Shown: positions 25,266 through 35,318, counted from the stretch's first letter. The stretch: 64,000 bases of DNA from Paenibacillus sp. PK3_47 (GCF_023520895.1 NZ_CP026029.1:2418001-2482000); one strand, 5' to 3'. Notes: generated by a model from the letters alone, not told the origin. Made by a program: numbers and translations.

Positions 25266-26918
25266 TTATACAACGGCCATGAACCGTTCCATATCTTCCT
25301 GCACGGTAGTGATGCCGCCGATTCCGAAGTTGTCGACCAGCACCTTCGCCACATTCGGCGAGAGGAAAGCAGGGAGCGTAGGTCCAAGATGGATATTCTT
25401 CACACCCAGGTACAAGAGGGCCAGCAGGACAATAACCGCCTTTTGTTCATACCAGGCAATGTTGTAGGAGATCGGCAGATCATTGACATCATCAAGGCCG
25501 AATACCTCCTTCAGCTTCAGCGCAATCACAACAAGCGAATAAGAATCGTTGCACTGCCCGGCATCCAGTACACGCGGAATTCCGCCGATATCCCCGAGGT
25601 CAAGCTTGTTGTATTTATACTTCGCACAGCCTGCGGTAAGAATTACGGTATCTCCAGGCAGCTCAGAGGCAAAATCGGTGTAATAATTGCGGCTCTTCAT
25701 CCGGCCGTCGCAGCCTGCCATCACGAAGAACTGTTTGATCGCCCCCGTCTGAACAGCCTCGACCACCTGGTCCGCAACACCCATAACGGCTGCATGAGCG
25801 AACCCGCCGACAATCTCCCCGGTCTCGATCTCAATCGGAGCCGCGCAGCCCTTGGCCTGTTCAATGATGGAGGAGAAGTCCTTCACCCCGTCTGCCCCGG
25901 CGGAAATGTGGCGAACGCCCGGGAATCCGGTATTTCCTGTCGTATACAAACGGTCGATGTAACCTGCCTTCGGCGGCACGATACAGTTCGTGGTCATCAG
26001 GATCGGACCGTTGAAGCTGTCGAACTCCTCCGCCTGCTTCCACCAGGCATTGCCGTAGTTGCCTACGAAATGGCTGTATTTTTTGAATGCAGGATAGTAG
26101 TGGGCCGGGAGCATCTCGCTGTGGGTGTAGACATCCACGCCGGTGCCTTCCGTCTGTTTCAGCAGCTCTTCCATATCCTTCAGGTCATGTCCGCTGATCA
26201 GGATGCCCGGGTTACTGCCTACTCCGATATTGACCTTGGTAATCTCCGGATTGCCGTAGGTTGAAGTATTCGCCCGGTCAAGCAGCGCCATTACATCCAC
26301 ACCGTGCTTGCCGCATTCCATAACCAGAGCCACCAGCTCGTCAGCAGTAAGGCTGTCATCGAGCGTGGATACCAGGCCTTTTTCCATAAAAGCATGCGCA
26401 CCTTCGTCATAATGGTTCAGCACTGCGGCATGCTCCATGTAAGCAGCCATACCTTTCAGCCCGTAAGTCAAAAGCTCCCGCAGGGAGCGGATATCCTCAT
26501 TCTCGGTGAAAAGTACACCTACGGTCTCCGACTTCGCCAGCAGCTCCTCTTCCGTACCGGCAGTCCAGAGTGCGGCATCATGCTGTGCCATAGGAACTTC
26601 TGCACCGGCCTCCTGAAGTCTGCTGCTCCACTGATCGCGGATGACAAGCCCCTCTCTGATTCTCTCAATAAAGCTCTCAGGTACAAAATTGGCATTGGTA
26701 ATTGTTGCGAACATGCTCTCTATAATAAACTTTTCGGTGGCTGCATCCCTGATGCCTTGCTCCCGTCCCTGGCGTGCAAAGATGGAAATGCCCTTCAGCG
26801 TATAAATCATCAGATCCTGAAGATTCGCTACTTCACTGGTTTTGCCGCATACTCCCTGTATGGTACAGCCCGTTCCCTTAGCCGCTTCCTGACATTGAAA
26901 ACAAAACATGCTGCTCAT
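25266..26918 (-). CDS. hcp: Hybrid-cluster protein / hydroxylamine reductase Hcp
   Basis: Hcp carries a [4Fe-4S] cluster and a hybrid Fe-S-O cluster; it reduces hydroxylamine in vitro and nitric oxide in vivo. The 550-residue protein begins with Cys6, Cys9, Cys18 and Cys24 in the CX2CX8CX5C spacing typical of class I enzymes. Later segments such as [34 protein letters not shown] contain the hybrid-cluster ligands. It has no signal peptide. It is divergent from a Crp/Fnr-type regulator and a sharp palindrome (27022-27039) lies between them, so control by that regulator is inferred. Confidence 0.94.
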   Translation of the reverse strand: MSSMFCFQCQEAAKGTGCTIQGVCGKTSEVANLQDLMIYTLKGISIFARQGREQGIRDAATEKFIIESMFATITNANFVPESFIERIREGLVIRDQWSSRLQEAGAEVPMAQHDAALWTAGTEEELLAKSETVGVLFTENEDIRSLRELLTYGLKGMAAYMEHAAVLNHYDEGAHAFMEKGLVSTLDDSLTADELVALVMECGKHGVDVMALLDRANTSTYGNPEITKVNIGVGSNPGILISGHDLKDMEELLKQTEGTGVDVYTHSEMLPAHYYPAFKKYSHFVGNYGNAWWKQAEEFDSFNGPILMTTNCIVPPKAGYIDRLYTTGNTGFPGVRHISAGADGVKDFSSIIEQAKGCAAPIEIETGEIVGGFAHAAVMGVADQVVEAVQTGAIKQFFVMAGCDGRMKSRNYYTDFASELPGDTVILTAGCAKYKYNKLDLGDIGGIPRVLDAGQCNDSYSLVVIALKLKEVFGLDDVNDLPISYNIAWYEQKAVIVLLALLYLGVKNIHLGPTLPAFLSPNVAKVLVDNFGIGGITTVQEDMERFMAVV

Positions 26919-27021
26919 TGCACGTTCACTCCCTGTTATTAATATAATTTGGCACTGGCAGAACCATGTTCGTCCCGCCTTTACAGTTACAGCTTATTGT
27001 AGTAGACTTTCGCCATAGAAT

Positions 27022-27039
27022 CGGTAACGGATGTTACCG
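27022..27039. promoter_or_regulatory. Palindromic operator between hcp and Crp/Fnr gene
   Basis: CGGTAACGGATGTTACCG has perfect 7-bp arms and a 4-bp centre. It lies 26 bp before the regulator ATG and about 104 bp before hcp. It does not match the Fnr (TTGAT) or Crp (TGTGA) consensus. Probably the site of the adjacent regulator. Confidence 0.65.
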
Positions 27040-27064
27040 GAAGCCGTAAATTTGGAGGAAATTT

Positions 27065-27763
27065 ATGAGACCGGACCCTGCTGTACTGCAATCCTGCCTC
27101 CTGTTCCGGGAGAAATCCGTGGAAGACATTGAATCCCTGCTGAACACGATGATCTATACCGTTCATAATTATCATAAAAATGCACTGATCCTGGCTGAAG
27201 GGGATATCGCCGACCGGATCGGCATCGTGCTGTCAGGCCGCATAGAGGTACAGAAAACCCACCCTACCGGCAGCAGCGTGACGATTGCCCATCTCAGCGG
27301 GGGACAAACCATCGGAGAAGCCGTGCTGTTCCGCAGGGAAAATATCGTCCCCGCCACAGTGACCGCCACCGGCCCCTGCTCGGTGATGTTCATCAGCAAG
27401 CAGGAGCTGCTGCGCCTGTTCACGGCGGATACGGACATGCTTACCCGTTTCATTGAGAATCTTTCCAACCGCCTCGTGATGGTGAACCGCAAGATTGAAA
27501 TTTTGTCAGCCGGCTCCCTGCGGCGGCGTGTGGTCAACTTTTTGCTGGAGCAGGCGGCTCTGCAGGATTCGGACCAGATCAAGCTTCCTTTCAGCAGAAA
27601 AGAATGGGCAGAGCATCTCAATACAGCCCGTCCTTCACTCTCCCGTGAAATGGGCCTGCTGCGTGACATGGGCTGGATCGAATTTAAAGGAAGCCATATT
27701 ACGCTGCTGAACAGCCGGGAGATGCAAGAATACATGCGCAAAGGCGATAACATTTCCGGTTGA
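27065..27763 (+). CDS. Crp/Fnr family regulator
   Basis: This 232-residue regulator has an N-terminal cyclic-nucleotide-binding-like sensor domain (LAEGDIADRIGIVLSGRIEVQK...GQTIGEAVLF) and a C-terminal winged helix with the recognition segment NTARPSLSREMGLLRDMGWI. It lacks the N-terminal cysteine cluster of Fnr: only Cys11 and one Cys near residue 104 are present, so oxygen sensing by iron-sulphur is unlikely. Its pairing with hcp suggests it responds to nitric oxide or another redox signal, as DNR-type relatives do. TTGGAGG lies 7 bases before the ATG. An aldehyde dehydrogenase gene follows after 30 bp and is probably in its operon. Confidence 0.87.
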   Translation: MRPDPAVLQSCLLFREKSVEDIESLLNTMIYTVHNYHKNALILAEGDIADRIGIVLSGRIEVQKTHPTGSSVTIAHLSGGQTIGEAVLFRRENIVPATVTATGPCSVMFISKQELLRLFTADTDMLTRFIENLSNRLVMVNRKIEILSAGSLRRRVVNFLLEQAALQDSDQIKLPFSRKEWAEHLNTARPSLSREMGLLRDMGWIEFKGSHITLLNSREMQEYMRKGDNISG

Positions 27764-27793
27764 ACAGTTATTACTAAAAGTGGAGGGTATACA

Positions 27794-29185
27794 ATGCTCA
27801 AAATAACCGCACAAGGCGTGGAGAATATGCTGGGTGAACACCGGCGCTTTTTTCACAGTGGAGCTACGCGGGAGGCTGCCTTCCGGCTGGAACAGCTCCA
27901 GAAGCTGAAGGACGCCATCCGGCGCAGTGAAGCCCGTATTATTGCCGCCCTGAAACAGGATTTGGGCAAAAGTGAATTTGAGGCCTATGCCACAGAGATC
28001 GGCTTTACACTCGACAGTATCGGTTATATGATGAAGCATCTCAAACGCTGGATGAAGCCGGTACGTGTCAAATCCCCGCTGCACATGTTCCCCGGCAAAA
28101 GTATAATTATGAGCGAGCCTTACGGAACGGTGCTCATTATCGGCCCTTTCAATTATCCGTTTCAGCTGCTGATTGAGCCGCTGATCGGGGCAATTGCTGC
28201 CGGAAACTGCGCTGTACTGAAGCCTTCAGAGAGCACCCCGGCCGTCTCTGCTGTAGTCGAGGGCATGATCCGGGATACCTTTGATTCCTCCTACATCCGG
28301 GTGATCCAGGGAGAGAAGGAAACGACAAATCTGCTGATTCACGCTCCCTTTGATTACATTTTTTTCACCGGCAGTGTCCCTGTCGGCAAAATTGTTATGG
28401 AAGCGGCGGCCAAAAACCTGGTGCCTGTAACGCTGGAGCTTGGCGGAAAAAGCCCGGTTATCGTCGACAAAAGCGCCAACCTGGACATTGCCGCCAAGCG
28501 GATTATCTGGGGCAAGCTGATCAATGCCGGCCAGACCTGTATCGCACCTGATTATCTGCTTGTCCACAGGGAGGTTGCAGCAGAGCTGATTGCCCGGATG
28601 AAATCCTGCATTTCAGACTTTTACGGGCAGGACATCCGGAAGAATACAGAGTATGGGCGGATCGTCAACGAGCGGCAGCATCAGCGGATTGCTGCAATGG
28701 TGGAACAGGACCGGGAGAAGGTGATTACCGGTGGAGACATGGCTGTTGAAGATCTGTACATTGCCCCCACTCTGCTCTACCCCGCGGATTGGAAGGATGC
28801 CGCCATGCAGGAGGAGATTTTCGGACCTGTGCTGCCAATTACGGAGTACAGCACGCTGGAAGATGCCATCAGCAGTATTAACGATCGGCCGAAGCCGCTG
28901 GCCCTGTATCTGTTTACACAGGACAAGGGGATCGAGCAGGAGGTGCTGAGCCGCGTTTCTTTTGGCGGAGGCTGCATTAATGACACGATTACCCATGTCG
29001 CCAGCCCTCACCTGCCGTTCGGAGGTGTCGGCAATTCCGGCATCGGCGGATATCACGGCAAGCACAGCTTCGAGCTTTTTTCCCACCGCAAAAGCATCGT
29101 CAAAAGAGGCACCAAGCCGGATCTGGGCATTGTCTACCCGCCTTACGGGGACAAAATCAAGCTGGCCCGCAAGCTGCTTAAGTAG
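27794..29185 (+). CDS. Aldehyde dehydrogenase (class 3-like)
   Basis: This 463-residue NAD(P)-dependent enzyme oxidises aldehydes to acids. The catalytic Cys is in NAGQTCIAPDYLL (about residue 247) and the general-base Glu in LELGGKSPVIV (about 214); the cofactor loop is FFTGSVPVGKIVMEAAAK. The short length and late GGxGNSGIGGYHGKHSFELFSHRK fit the class 3/YwdH-type branch acting on medium- and long-chain or aromatic aldehydes. It follows the Crp/Fnr gene by 30 bp and shares a terminator with the opposite GGDEF-EAL gene. Confidence 0.9.
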   Translation: MLKITAQGVENMLGEHRRFFHSGATREAAFRLEQLQKLKDAIRRSEARIIAALKQDLGKSEFEAYATEIGFTLDSIGYMMKHLKRWMKPVRVKSPLHMFPGKSIIMSEPYGTVLIIGPFNYPFQLLIEPLIGAIAAGNCAVLKPSESTPAVSAVVEGMIRDTFDSSYIRVIQGEKETTNLLIHAPFDYIFFTGSVPVGKIVMEAAAKNLVPVTLELGGKSPVIVDKSANLDIAAKRIIWGKLINAGQTCIAPDYLLVHREVAAELIARMKSCISDFYGQDIRKNTEYGRIVNERQHQRIAAMVEQDREKVITGGDMAVEDLYIAPTLLYPADWKDAAMQEEIFGPVLPITEYSTLEDAISSINDRPKPLALYLFTQDKGIEQEVLSRVSFGGGCINDTITHVASPHLPFGGVGNSGIGGYHGKHSFELFSHRKSIVKRGTKPDLGIVYPPYGDKIKLARKLLK

Positions 29186-29207
29186 CGGACTGGGCGGCAC
29201 GAACAGC

Positions 29208-29246
29208 AAAAAAGGAACCTCCGTTACAGGAAGTTCCTTTTGTTTT
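29208..29246. terminator. Bidirectional terminator
   Basis: AAAAGGAAC pairs with GTTCCTTTT, with a second short pairing inside. T-runs flank it in both directions. It separates the converging aldehyde dehydrogenase and GGDEF-EAL genes. Confidence 0.8.
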
Positions 29247-29262
29247 ATCCCGGGGTATCTTC

Positions 29263-32223
29263 TCAGCCGGCTTTCCTGCCCTCTACCCAGCCCGCAACCT
29301 CATGCTCAGGTATAGGCCTGCTGATGAGATAGCCCTGCACTTTGTCGCAATGCGTCCGTCCGAGGAAGGCGAGCTGCTCCGGAGTCTCCACACCTTCCGC
29401 TGTAACGCTCAGGCCCATATCGTGACCTATAGTTACAATCGAATTGGCAAGTGATCTGTTGTTAGGTGCATCGATACTGTCGATAAAGGATTTGTCTATT
29501 TTCAGTGTCGTAATCGGCAGCTGCTTCAGATAACTCAGGGAAGAGTAGCCTGTGCCAAAGTCGTCCAGGGCAATACCGATGCCCCTCTTCTTTAGTGTCT
29601 CAAGCTTGGACGCGATGGCCTCGAAGGACTCCATAAAGATCGACTCTGTAATTTCCAGCTCCAGATATTCCGGCGGCAGTCCGGTTTCGCGGAGAATTCC
29701 GCATACCATATCCGTGAAATCCTCGAGCATCAGCTGGATCACGGATATATTTACTGATACATGGTAATTTCCATAGCCGCGGGCATTCAGATCTTTAATA
29801 AAACGGCAGGCCGAACGCAGCACCCATTCACCGATGGGGACAATGAGCCGGCAGTCTTCAGCGACTTTGATGAAGGACAGCGGCGATACGAATCCCAGCA
29901 CCGGACTGTTCCAGCGGATCAGCGCCTCGAAGCCCCATACTTCTCCGGAGGCGGTATCCACCAGCGGCTGATAATGAAGCGAAAGCTCATTATTCGGGAT
30001 TGCCGTTCTTAAGTGCTTTTCCAGAATCATCCGTTCATCAAAATGCTGCTGCATTACTTGTCCATACATCACATAGGTTCCTTTACCCGCTTCCTTCGCT
30101 TTATACATCGCAATATCGGCATTCTTCAGGAGTTCTTCCGCATTATTTCCGTGCTCCGGATATTGGGCAATTCCGATGCTTGTAGAGACATGAACCGCAC
30201 TTGCATTCAGCTGGAACGGTTCCCGGAAGACTTGAACCAGCGACTGTGCAAAGGCATTAACCTCATCACTTCCGTCCACCTCCCTGAAAAGAATAACGAA
30301 CTCATCTCCGCCGAAACGGAAGTGCCTTTTCCGCTCGTCCGCAAGTCCCAGCAGCCGTTCCCCGACCTTAACCAGCAGCTCGTCCCCGAACGAATGCCCC
30401 AGCGTATCATTAATATACTTGAAATTATCAATGTCCAGAAAGAACAAGGCCGCACGGACTCCCGCATGTTCCCGGGTGAGTCCTGTCAGCTCTTCGGTAA
30501 GGGACAGCCGGTTCGGCAGGCCGCTCAGCACATCGTTATATGCCAGCTGCCGGTACTTCTCTTCACTCGTCTTCAGCAGCCCCTGGTTCTCAACAAGCTT
30601 CGTATACTGCTCCATCAGCTCGTCCTGCAGCGCTGTAAGCTCCTCATAGGTCGACTCCAGCTCCTGATAGCTCATCTGCAGCTTGCTCTCATAGCCCTTG
30701 CGGTCGGTTACATCCACCATGGAACCGGCAAAACGCACGTAACCACCGCTCTCGCTGCGCAGCACCTTGCCACGTGCCTGGAACCATATATATTCGCCGG
30801 CTTTGCTCCGCATCCGGTATTCGCTGTAATAGTAGGAGGTCCGCCCCTCCAGATGCAGCTTCCGCTGCCGGTCTTCCTGCTCGGCATCCTCAGGGTGGAT
30901 AAGCTCTCTCCAGCCTCCGCGGCTTTCGCCTACTTCATTCCGCTCATAACCAAGCAGCTCGTACCAGCTGTCCGAGAAGTAATACAGCATGGTAGACATG
31001 TCGACATCCCAGATGACCGCATCCGCGCCATAGGTGGCCAGACTGAACCGTTCGTTGCTTTTTTGCAGCTTATTCCGGATCCGCTTCACCAGCTGCACAT
31101 AAAATAATAAAACCAGAATAAATGCGAGCAGTATCGCAAAGGCCACCGCCGTGCCAATCACCAGCCCCCTGTAGGTTTCATAGAAGGAGAACGGCTTGTT
31201 GATGACTTCGCTGCCCTCCGGCAGCCGGTCCAGTGCAACATCAAAACGTTCCAGCTCCCTGTAATCAAATACTCTCCTCATGCTGCTGTCCGCGACGACC
31301 GGAATGTCATCCGCCTTCTCACCCTGCAGCACCCGTAAGGCCAGATCTGCAGCGGTCTCACCTTCAATGGTGCCGCTGATCAGGCTTCCGCCAAAAGCTC
31401 CGTGGTTTAGGCTGAAATCATAGATATGATATACCGGAACTGCGCTGCTGCGGCCAAGCTCGCTGGAGAACCGGTCAAATTCAATAATCCTTCCGGTCGA
31501 ATCACTGTAATAGGTAGTCATCAGTACAATGCTGTCCGGTGGCAAATTTGCAGTCCGGCTTATAATTTCTTCAGTGGAATACTGGTTCATGGGGAAGACC
31601 TGAAGTCCGTGATCCATTGATTTGATTCTGTCCATGGTTATTTTACCGGTGGAGAGTCCGCTCTCACTATTGTCAAATATGACATACACGTTGCGGATGG
31701 ACGGGTTAATCTCCATTGCCATCCGTATCGTCTCCGTCGGATCAATCTCTTCAATAACTCCGGTAATATTCCGCTTATCGGGAATGGCGTCCACACCCAG
31801 CTTATTTATTCCGCTGAATATAATTGGCGCATCGTTCAGAAGCTCCCTGCGGTATTCCATGGCAAAGTTCATAGCCGCATCGTCGGTAGTGATAACGGCA
31901 TCAATATGGACAGACTGGTATTTGAGCTTGATCATATGGTAGAACTGTTCGAGGTTTTCCTTGCTGGGGTAACGTTTCCAGTCCATAAATTCCGTGTAGA
32001 CTATCGGCGGATTGGAGGTATGATTGAGATGTTTTTCAATGCCGTCCCCCTGGTCATCTGTCCAGGCGAAGCCCTTTTGATAGGAGTGCAGCACCAGCAC
32101 ATTCTGAAGAGGACTCCCGTCAGCGCCGGCTGAACCCGGCTGAAGCCATGCAGTGCAGAGCATGATAAATAGAAGCAGAAGCCAGCCTTTTAATCCCTTG
32201 TGATGAAATTTCACTTCTTCCAT
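29263..32223 (-). CDS. GGDEF-EAL sensor with extracellular binding domain
   Basis: This 986-residue membrane protein combines an N-terminal signal helix, an extracellular ABC-substrate-binding-type domain (about 30-330, starting LVLHSYQKGFAWTDDQ), a membrane helix near residue 360, a PAS domain (about 395-520), a short coiled coil, a GGDEF domain with intact GGDEF (about 636) and an EAL domain. All residues for phosphodiesterase activity are present: EAL (about 767), SVNIS, LEITES, LDDFGTG, LKIDKSF, TAEGVET and KVQGYL. It may therefore both make and break c-di-GMP in response to an external ligand. There is no I-site. The start at 32223 has GGGAG 8 bases upstream; an earlier in-frame codon (32250) does not. 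Confidence 0.9.
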   Translation of the reverse strand: MEEVKFHHKGLKGWLLLLFIMLCTAWLQPGSAGADGSPLQNVLVLHSYQKGFAWTDDQGDGIEKHLNHTSNPPIVYTEFMDWKRYPSKENLEQFYHMIKLKYQSVHIDAVITTDDAAMNFAMEYRRELLNDAPIIFSGINKLGVDAIPDKRNITGVIEEIDPTETIRMAMEINPSIRNVYVIFDNSESGLSTGKITMDRIKSMDHGLQVFPMNQYSTEEIISRTANLPPDSIVLMTTYYSDSTGRIIEFDRFSSELGRSSAVPVYHIYDFSLNHGAFGGSLISGTIEGETAADLALRVLQGEKADDIPVVADSSMRRVFDYRELERFDVALDRLPEGSEVINKPFSFYETYRGLVIGTAVAFAILLAFILVLLFYVQLVKRIRNKLQKSNERFSLATYGADAVIWDVDMSTMLYYFSDSWYELLGYERNEVGESRGGWRELIHPEDAEQEDRQRKLHLEGRTSYYYSEYRMRSKAGEYIWFQARGKVLRSESGGYVRFAGSMVDVTDRKGYESKLQMSYQELESTYEELTALQDELMEQYTKLVENQGLLKTSEEKYRQLAYNDVLSGLPNRLSLTEELTGLTREHAGVRAALFFLDIDNFKYINDTLGHSFGDELLVKVGERLLGLADERKRHFRFGGDEFVILFREVDGSDEVNAFAQSLVQVFREPFQLNASAVHVSTSIGIAQYPEHGNNAEELLKNADIAMYKAKEAGKGTYVMYGQVMQQHFDERMILEKHLRTAIPNNELSLHYQPLVDTASGEVWGFEALIRWNSPVLGFVSPLSFIKVAEDCRLIVPIGEWVLRSACRFIKDLNARGYGNYHVSVNISVIQLMLEDFTDMVCGILRETGLPPEYLELEITESIFMESFEAIASKLETLKKRGIGIALDDFGTGYSSLSYLKQLPITTLKIDKSFIDSIDAPNNRSLANSIVTIGHDMGLSVTAEGVETPEQLAFLGRTHCDKVQGYLISRPIPEHEVAGWVEGRKAG

Positions 32224-32484
32224 TACTACACTCCCATTCGCCATTCCCAAGTCAACAGCGGGCCTTAGACAAATTGAACTTTTAGCCCGTTCCCCCTGCT
32301 CTTTTTATGTGCAAAAAATGACGATTTTCTTCCATTATATGAGGAAACGGGGAGTGGGAAAACCCTAATTTTTAAATAACTTTAAATATCATAATAATCA
32401 GAGGAAGCTTGGCTTCATAGACAGTGCCACCGCATCCAAGTTAGAATCAATTTACATAGAACCGCTTAGACAGGAGGCAGTCCC

Positions 32485-33462
32485 ATGCCCACAATTAAAG
32501 ACGTTGCGCTGCGGGCTGGCGTCTCGGCCACAACCGTATCCAGGGTGCTCAACAACAGGGGATATTTAAGTGAAGAGCTGAAAAAAAGGGTACACAGCGC
32601 GATGGATGAGCTGAACTACCGGCCCAATGAGCTGGCCCGTTCACTCAGCCGTTCCAAATCCAACATTATCGGGCTGATTATTCCCCATGTTTCGCATCCC
32701 TTTTTCGCAGAATTAACCAGCCATATTGAAGAGCATGCTTACCTTCAGGGCTATAAGCTTCTGCTCTGCAATTCCCAGCACGACAAAACCAAGGAACTGG
32801 AATATATCGATATGCTGAGGGCCAGCCGGGTGGACGGTATCATAATGGGCAGCCATACCCTTGAAGTGGATGCTTACCGCCAGATGAGTCTGCCGCTGGT
32901 TACCTTTGACCGCCGGATTTCCGCAGAAATTCCCTATGTCTGCTCTGACAATTACGGGGGCGGCGTGCTCGCCACTTCCTTGTTAATCAACAAGGGCTGC
33001 ACAAGAATTGCCCATATCGGAGGACACCCGGAGCTCCACATTCTGTCCCGTCTGCGTTACGAAGCCTTTAGGGATACCGCCGGCAAAATGAATACTTGGC
33101 ACACTTCGCTGCATACAGACAATGACAGCTTTGACGAGGAGGCTTATGAGCGTCTCCTGGACCAGCTGTTCCGCGAGCATCCCGGCATAGATGGCATTTT
33201 TGCCGGCAGTGACATTATTGCTGCCTACGCACTTAAAACCTGCCGGGAGCGGGGCCTGAACGTCCCTGAAGATGTACGCATTGTCGGCTATGACGGAATT
33301 GCACTGCGCAAGCTGCTTGCCCCGCAGCTCAGCACCATCCGCCAGCCTGTTGAAGAGATGGGCAAGCTTGCCGTCGACCTGATCATCCGGCAGGTAGACG
33401 GCGGAGCGGTTGCTGCAGAGTATATACTGCCGGTGGAGCTGGAGGAAGGGGCTACGACTTGA
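32485..33462 (+). CDS. LacI family regulator (orphan)
   Basis: This 325-residue LacI-type repressor has the usual N-terminal helix-turn-helix (TIKDVALRAGVSATTVSRVLNNRGYLSEE), the hinge ELARSLSRSKSN and a sugar-binding-like effector domain of normal length. LacI genes mostly sit beside the sugar genes they control, but here there is none: upstream is the GGDEF-EAL gene in the opposite direction and downstream is 2.1 kb of repeats. AGGAGG stands 8 bases before the ATG. Its ligand and target are unknown. Confidence 0.9.
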   Translation: MPTIKDVALRAGVSATTVSRVLNNRGYLSEELKKRVHSAMDELNYRPNELARSLSRSKSNIIGLIIPHVSHPFFAELTSHIEEHAYLQGYKLLLCNSQHDKTKELEYIDMLRASRVDGIIMGSHTLEVDAYRQMSLPLVTFDRRISAEIPYVCSDNYGGGVLATSLLINKGCTRIAHIGGHPELHILSRLRYEAFRDTAGKMNTWHTSLHTDNDSFDEEAYERLLDQLFREHPGIDGIFAGSDIIAAYALKTCRERGLNVPEDVRIVGYDGIALRKLLAPQLSTIRQPVEEMGKLAVDLIIRQVDGGAVAAEYILPVELEEGATT

Positions 33463-33550
33463 GAGGGGGCTGGAGGCGTGGCGGATTGTGAGTGGGCCGG
33501 GGCGCTGGGGGGAGGGGCTCGGTTTGAGGGGAATGCGGGTCAGGGTTTGT

Positions 33551-33850
33551 AAAAGTGCCAGGCAACCTCTACCTCTAACTTTAATGCACAGGAGCTGATT
33601 CTTTGGTATTACCAGTAACCTTTCTCCCGCTTGCCTGCATCCAGGGCTGAAGTTTGAGGCAAAATGGCTTCTGCCTTCAACTTACGGGGGCTAATCGCCG
33701 GATTCACAGTATGTGAAAATGCCAAGCAACCTCTGTTGCACAGGAGCTGATTCCCGGTATTACCAGTAACCTTCCTCCCGCTTGCCTGCATCCGGGGCTG
33801 AAATCCGAGGCAAAATGGCTTCTTCATAAACTTACGCAGGCTAATAGCCG
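33551..33850 (+). repeat. Two-copy ~150-165-bp direct repeat
   Basis: Copy 1 (33551-33715) and copy 2 (33716-33850) share AAxTGCCAxGCAACCTCT, then GGTATTACCAGTAACCTT, CTCCCGCTTGCCTGCATCC and GAGGCAAAATGGCTTCT. Each ends in GCCGGATTCA, the start of the next array. It directly follows the LacI gene. Confidence 0.88.
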
Positions 33851-34295
33851 GATTCAGAGGTATAAGTGCTCTTGATTCCGGATGATGTGGACAATTAGCC
33901 GGATTCAGAGGTATTAGTGCTTTTGATTTCGGCCAATATGGACAATTAGCCGAATTCAGAGGTATAAGTGCCTTTCATTTCGGCCAATGTGGACAATTAG
34001 CCGGATTCGGAGGTATAAGTGCTTTTGATTTCGGCCGATGTGCACAATTAGTCGGATTCAGAGGTATTAGTGCTTTTGATTCCGGCCGATGTGGACAATT
34101 AGCCGGATTCAGAGGTATTAGTGCTTTTGATTCCGGCCGATGTGGACAATTAGCCGGATTCGGAGGTATAAGTGCCTTTGATTCCGGCCGATGTGGACAA
34201 TTAGCCGGATTCGGAGGTATAAGTGCCTTTGATTCCGGCCGATGTGGACAATTAGCCGGATTCAGAGGTATTAGTGCTTTTGATTCCTGCTGATG
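33851..34295 (+). repeat. 51-bp tandem array A (about 8.7 units)
   Basis: Unit starts (GATTCAGAGG or a close variant) are at 33851, 33902, 33953, 34004, 34055, 34106, 34157, 34208 and 34259, exactly 51 bp apart with no indels. Each unit carries GTGGACAATTAG and TTGATTCCGG or TTGATTTCGG. The same unit forms array C at 51502-51857. Confidence 0.95.
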
Positions 34296-34398
34296 TAAAG
34301 CCTGCTCTTAAGTACCCTCTTCCGACCACATACTTTTGGAGTTAATTCAGAGTTACCCATGCCACTCCCGCTACTCCCCCTCAATCGCCGGGATTTGC

Positions 34399-34755
34399 GG
34401 GACTTTTCCCGTTGATTCCGCCGCCGCGCCTGATTTCACCCAATTCAATGGGACTTTTCCCGTTGATTCCGCCGTCGCGCCTGGTTTCACCCAATTCAAC
34501 GGGACTTTTCCCGTTGATTCCGCCGCCGTGCTTGGTTTCACCCAATTCAACGGGACTTTTCCCGTTGATTCCGCCGCCGCGCTTGGTTTCACCCAATTCA
34601 ACGGGACTTTTCCCGTTGATTCCGCCGCCGCGCTTGGTTTCACCCAATTCAACGGGACTTTTCCCGTTGATTCCGCCCCTGCGCTTGATTTCACTCAATT
34701 CAACGGGAGTTTTCCCGTTAATTCCGCCCCTGTGCCTGGTTGCGCCCATTTCATC
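34399..34755 (+). repeat. 51-bp tandem array B (7 units)
   Basis: Units begin GGGACTTTTCCCGTTGATTC at 34399, 34450, 34501, 34552, 34603, 34654 and 34705, exactly 51 bp apart. As 51 is a multiple of 3, all frames stay open and create long apparent 17-residue-repeat ORFs on both strands; no ribosome site supports them. TTGATTCCG and ATTCA lie at the same relative positions as in array A. Confidence 0.95.
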
Positions 34756-35064
34756 TCGACTCCACTGCTCACTTCCAGATCATGCGCCCGCTCGCAACCT
34801 TCGACATGATTCGATTAATAGTCGTACGTTTCGATACTACCCGTATGGCGTATTAGTCCTTTAGTGAAGAACTATCCCTTTTAGCCCTGCTCCAGACGTA
34901 GATGTTTAGCACAGCGTAAATGATCACTCGCATACGTGACTATAGTTCAGTCCAGCACAATATACGCTAAGAACCCCTATTCAACCTCTTTTATGACCTC
35001 TCTTTACATGTCCTTTTTAGTCCTCTTATGTCTTCCTCAAGACTTCTTACGACCTCTATTATGT

Positions 35065-35318
35065 CCTCTTCACGACCTCTGTTATGTCCTCTTCACGACC
35101 TCCGTAATGTCCTCTTCACGACCTCTGTTATGTCCTCTTCACGACCTCCGTAATGTCCTCTTCACGACCTCTGTTATGTGCTCTTCACGCCCTCCGTAAT
35201 GTCCTCTTCACGCCCTCCGTAACGTCCTCTTCACGACCTTCTGTAATGCCCTCTTCACGACCTCTGTAATGCCCTCTTCACGACCTCTGTAATGCCCTCT
35301 TCACAGCCTATTAATGAC
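35065..35318 (+). repeat. 23-bp tandem array D (about 11 units)
   Basis: Units of the form CCTCTTCACGACCTCTGTAA start at 35065, 35088, 35111, 35134, 35157, 35180, 35203, 35226, 35250, 35273 and 35296; one interval is 24 bp, the rest are 23. Degenerate relatives extend left to about 34990. The remaining sequence to 35535 is CT-rich with no gene. Confidence 0.92.

Noticed and set aside
34336..34864. Long open frames on both strands with 17-residue repeats (e.g. GTFPVDSAAALGFTQFN)
   Set aside because: They arise because 51 bp is a multiple of 3, so a 51-bp array without stops is open in several frames at once. No frame has a ribosome site or a sensible start, and competing frames on both strands are equally open.
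33851..35318. CRISPR array
   Set aside because: Units are contiguous, with no unique spacers between conserved repeats, and no cas genes are near.
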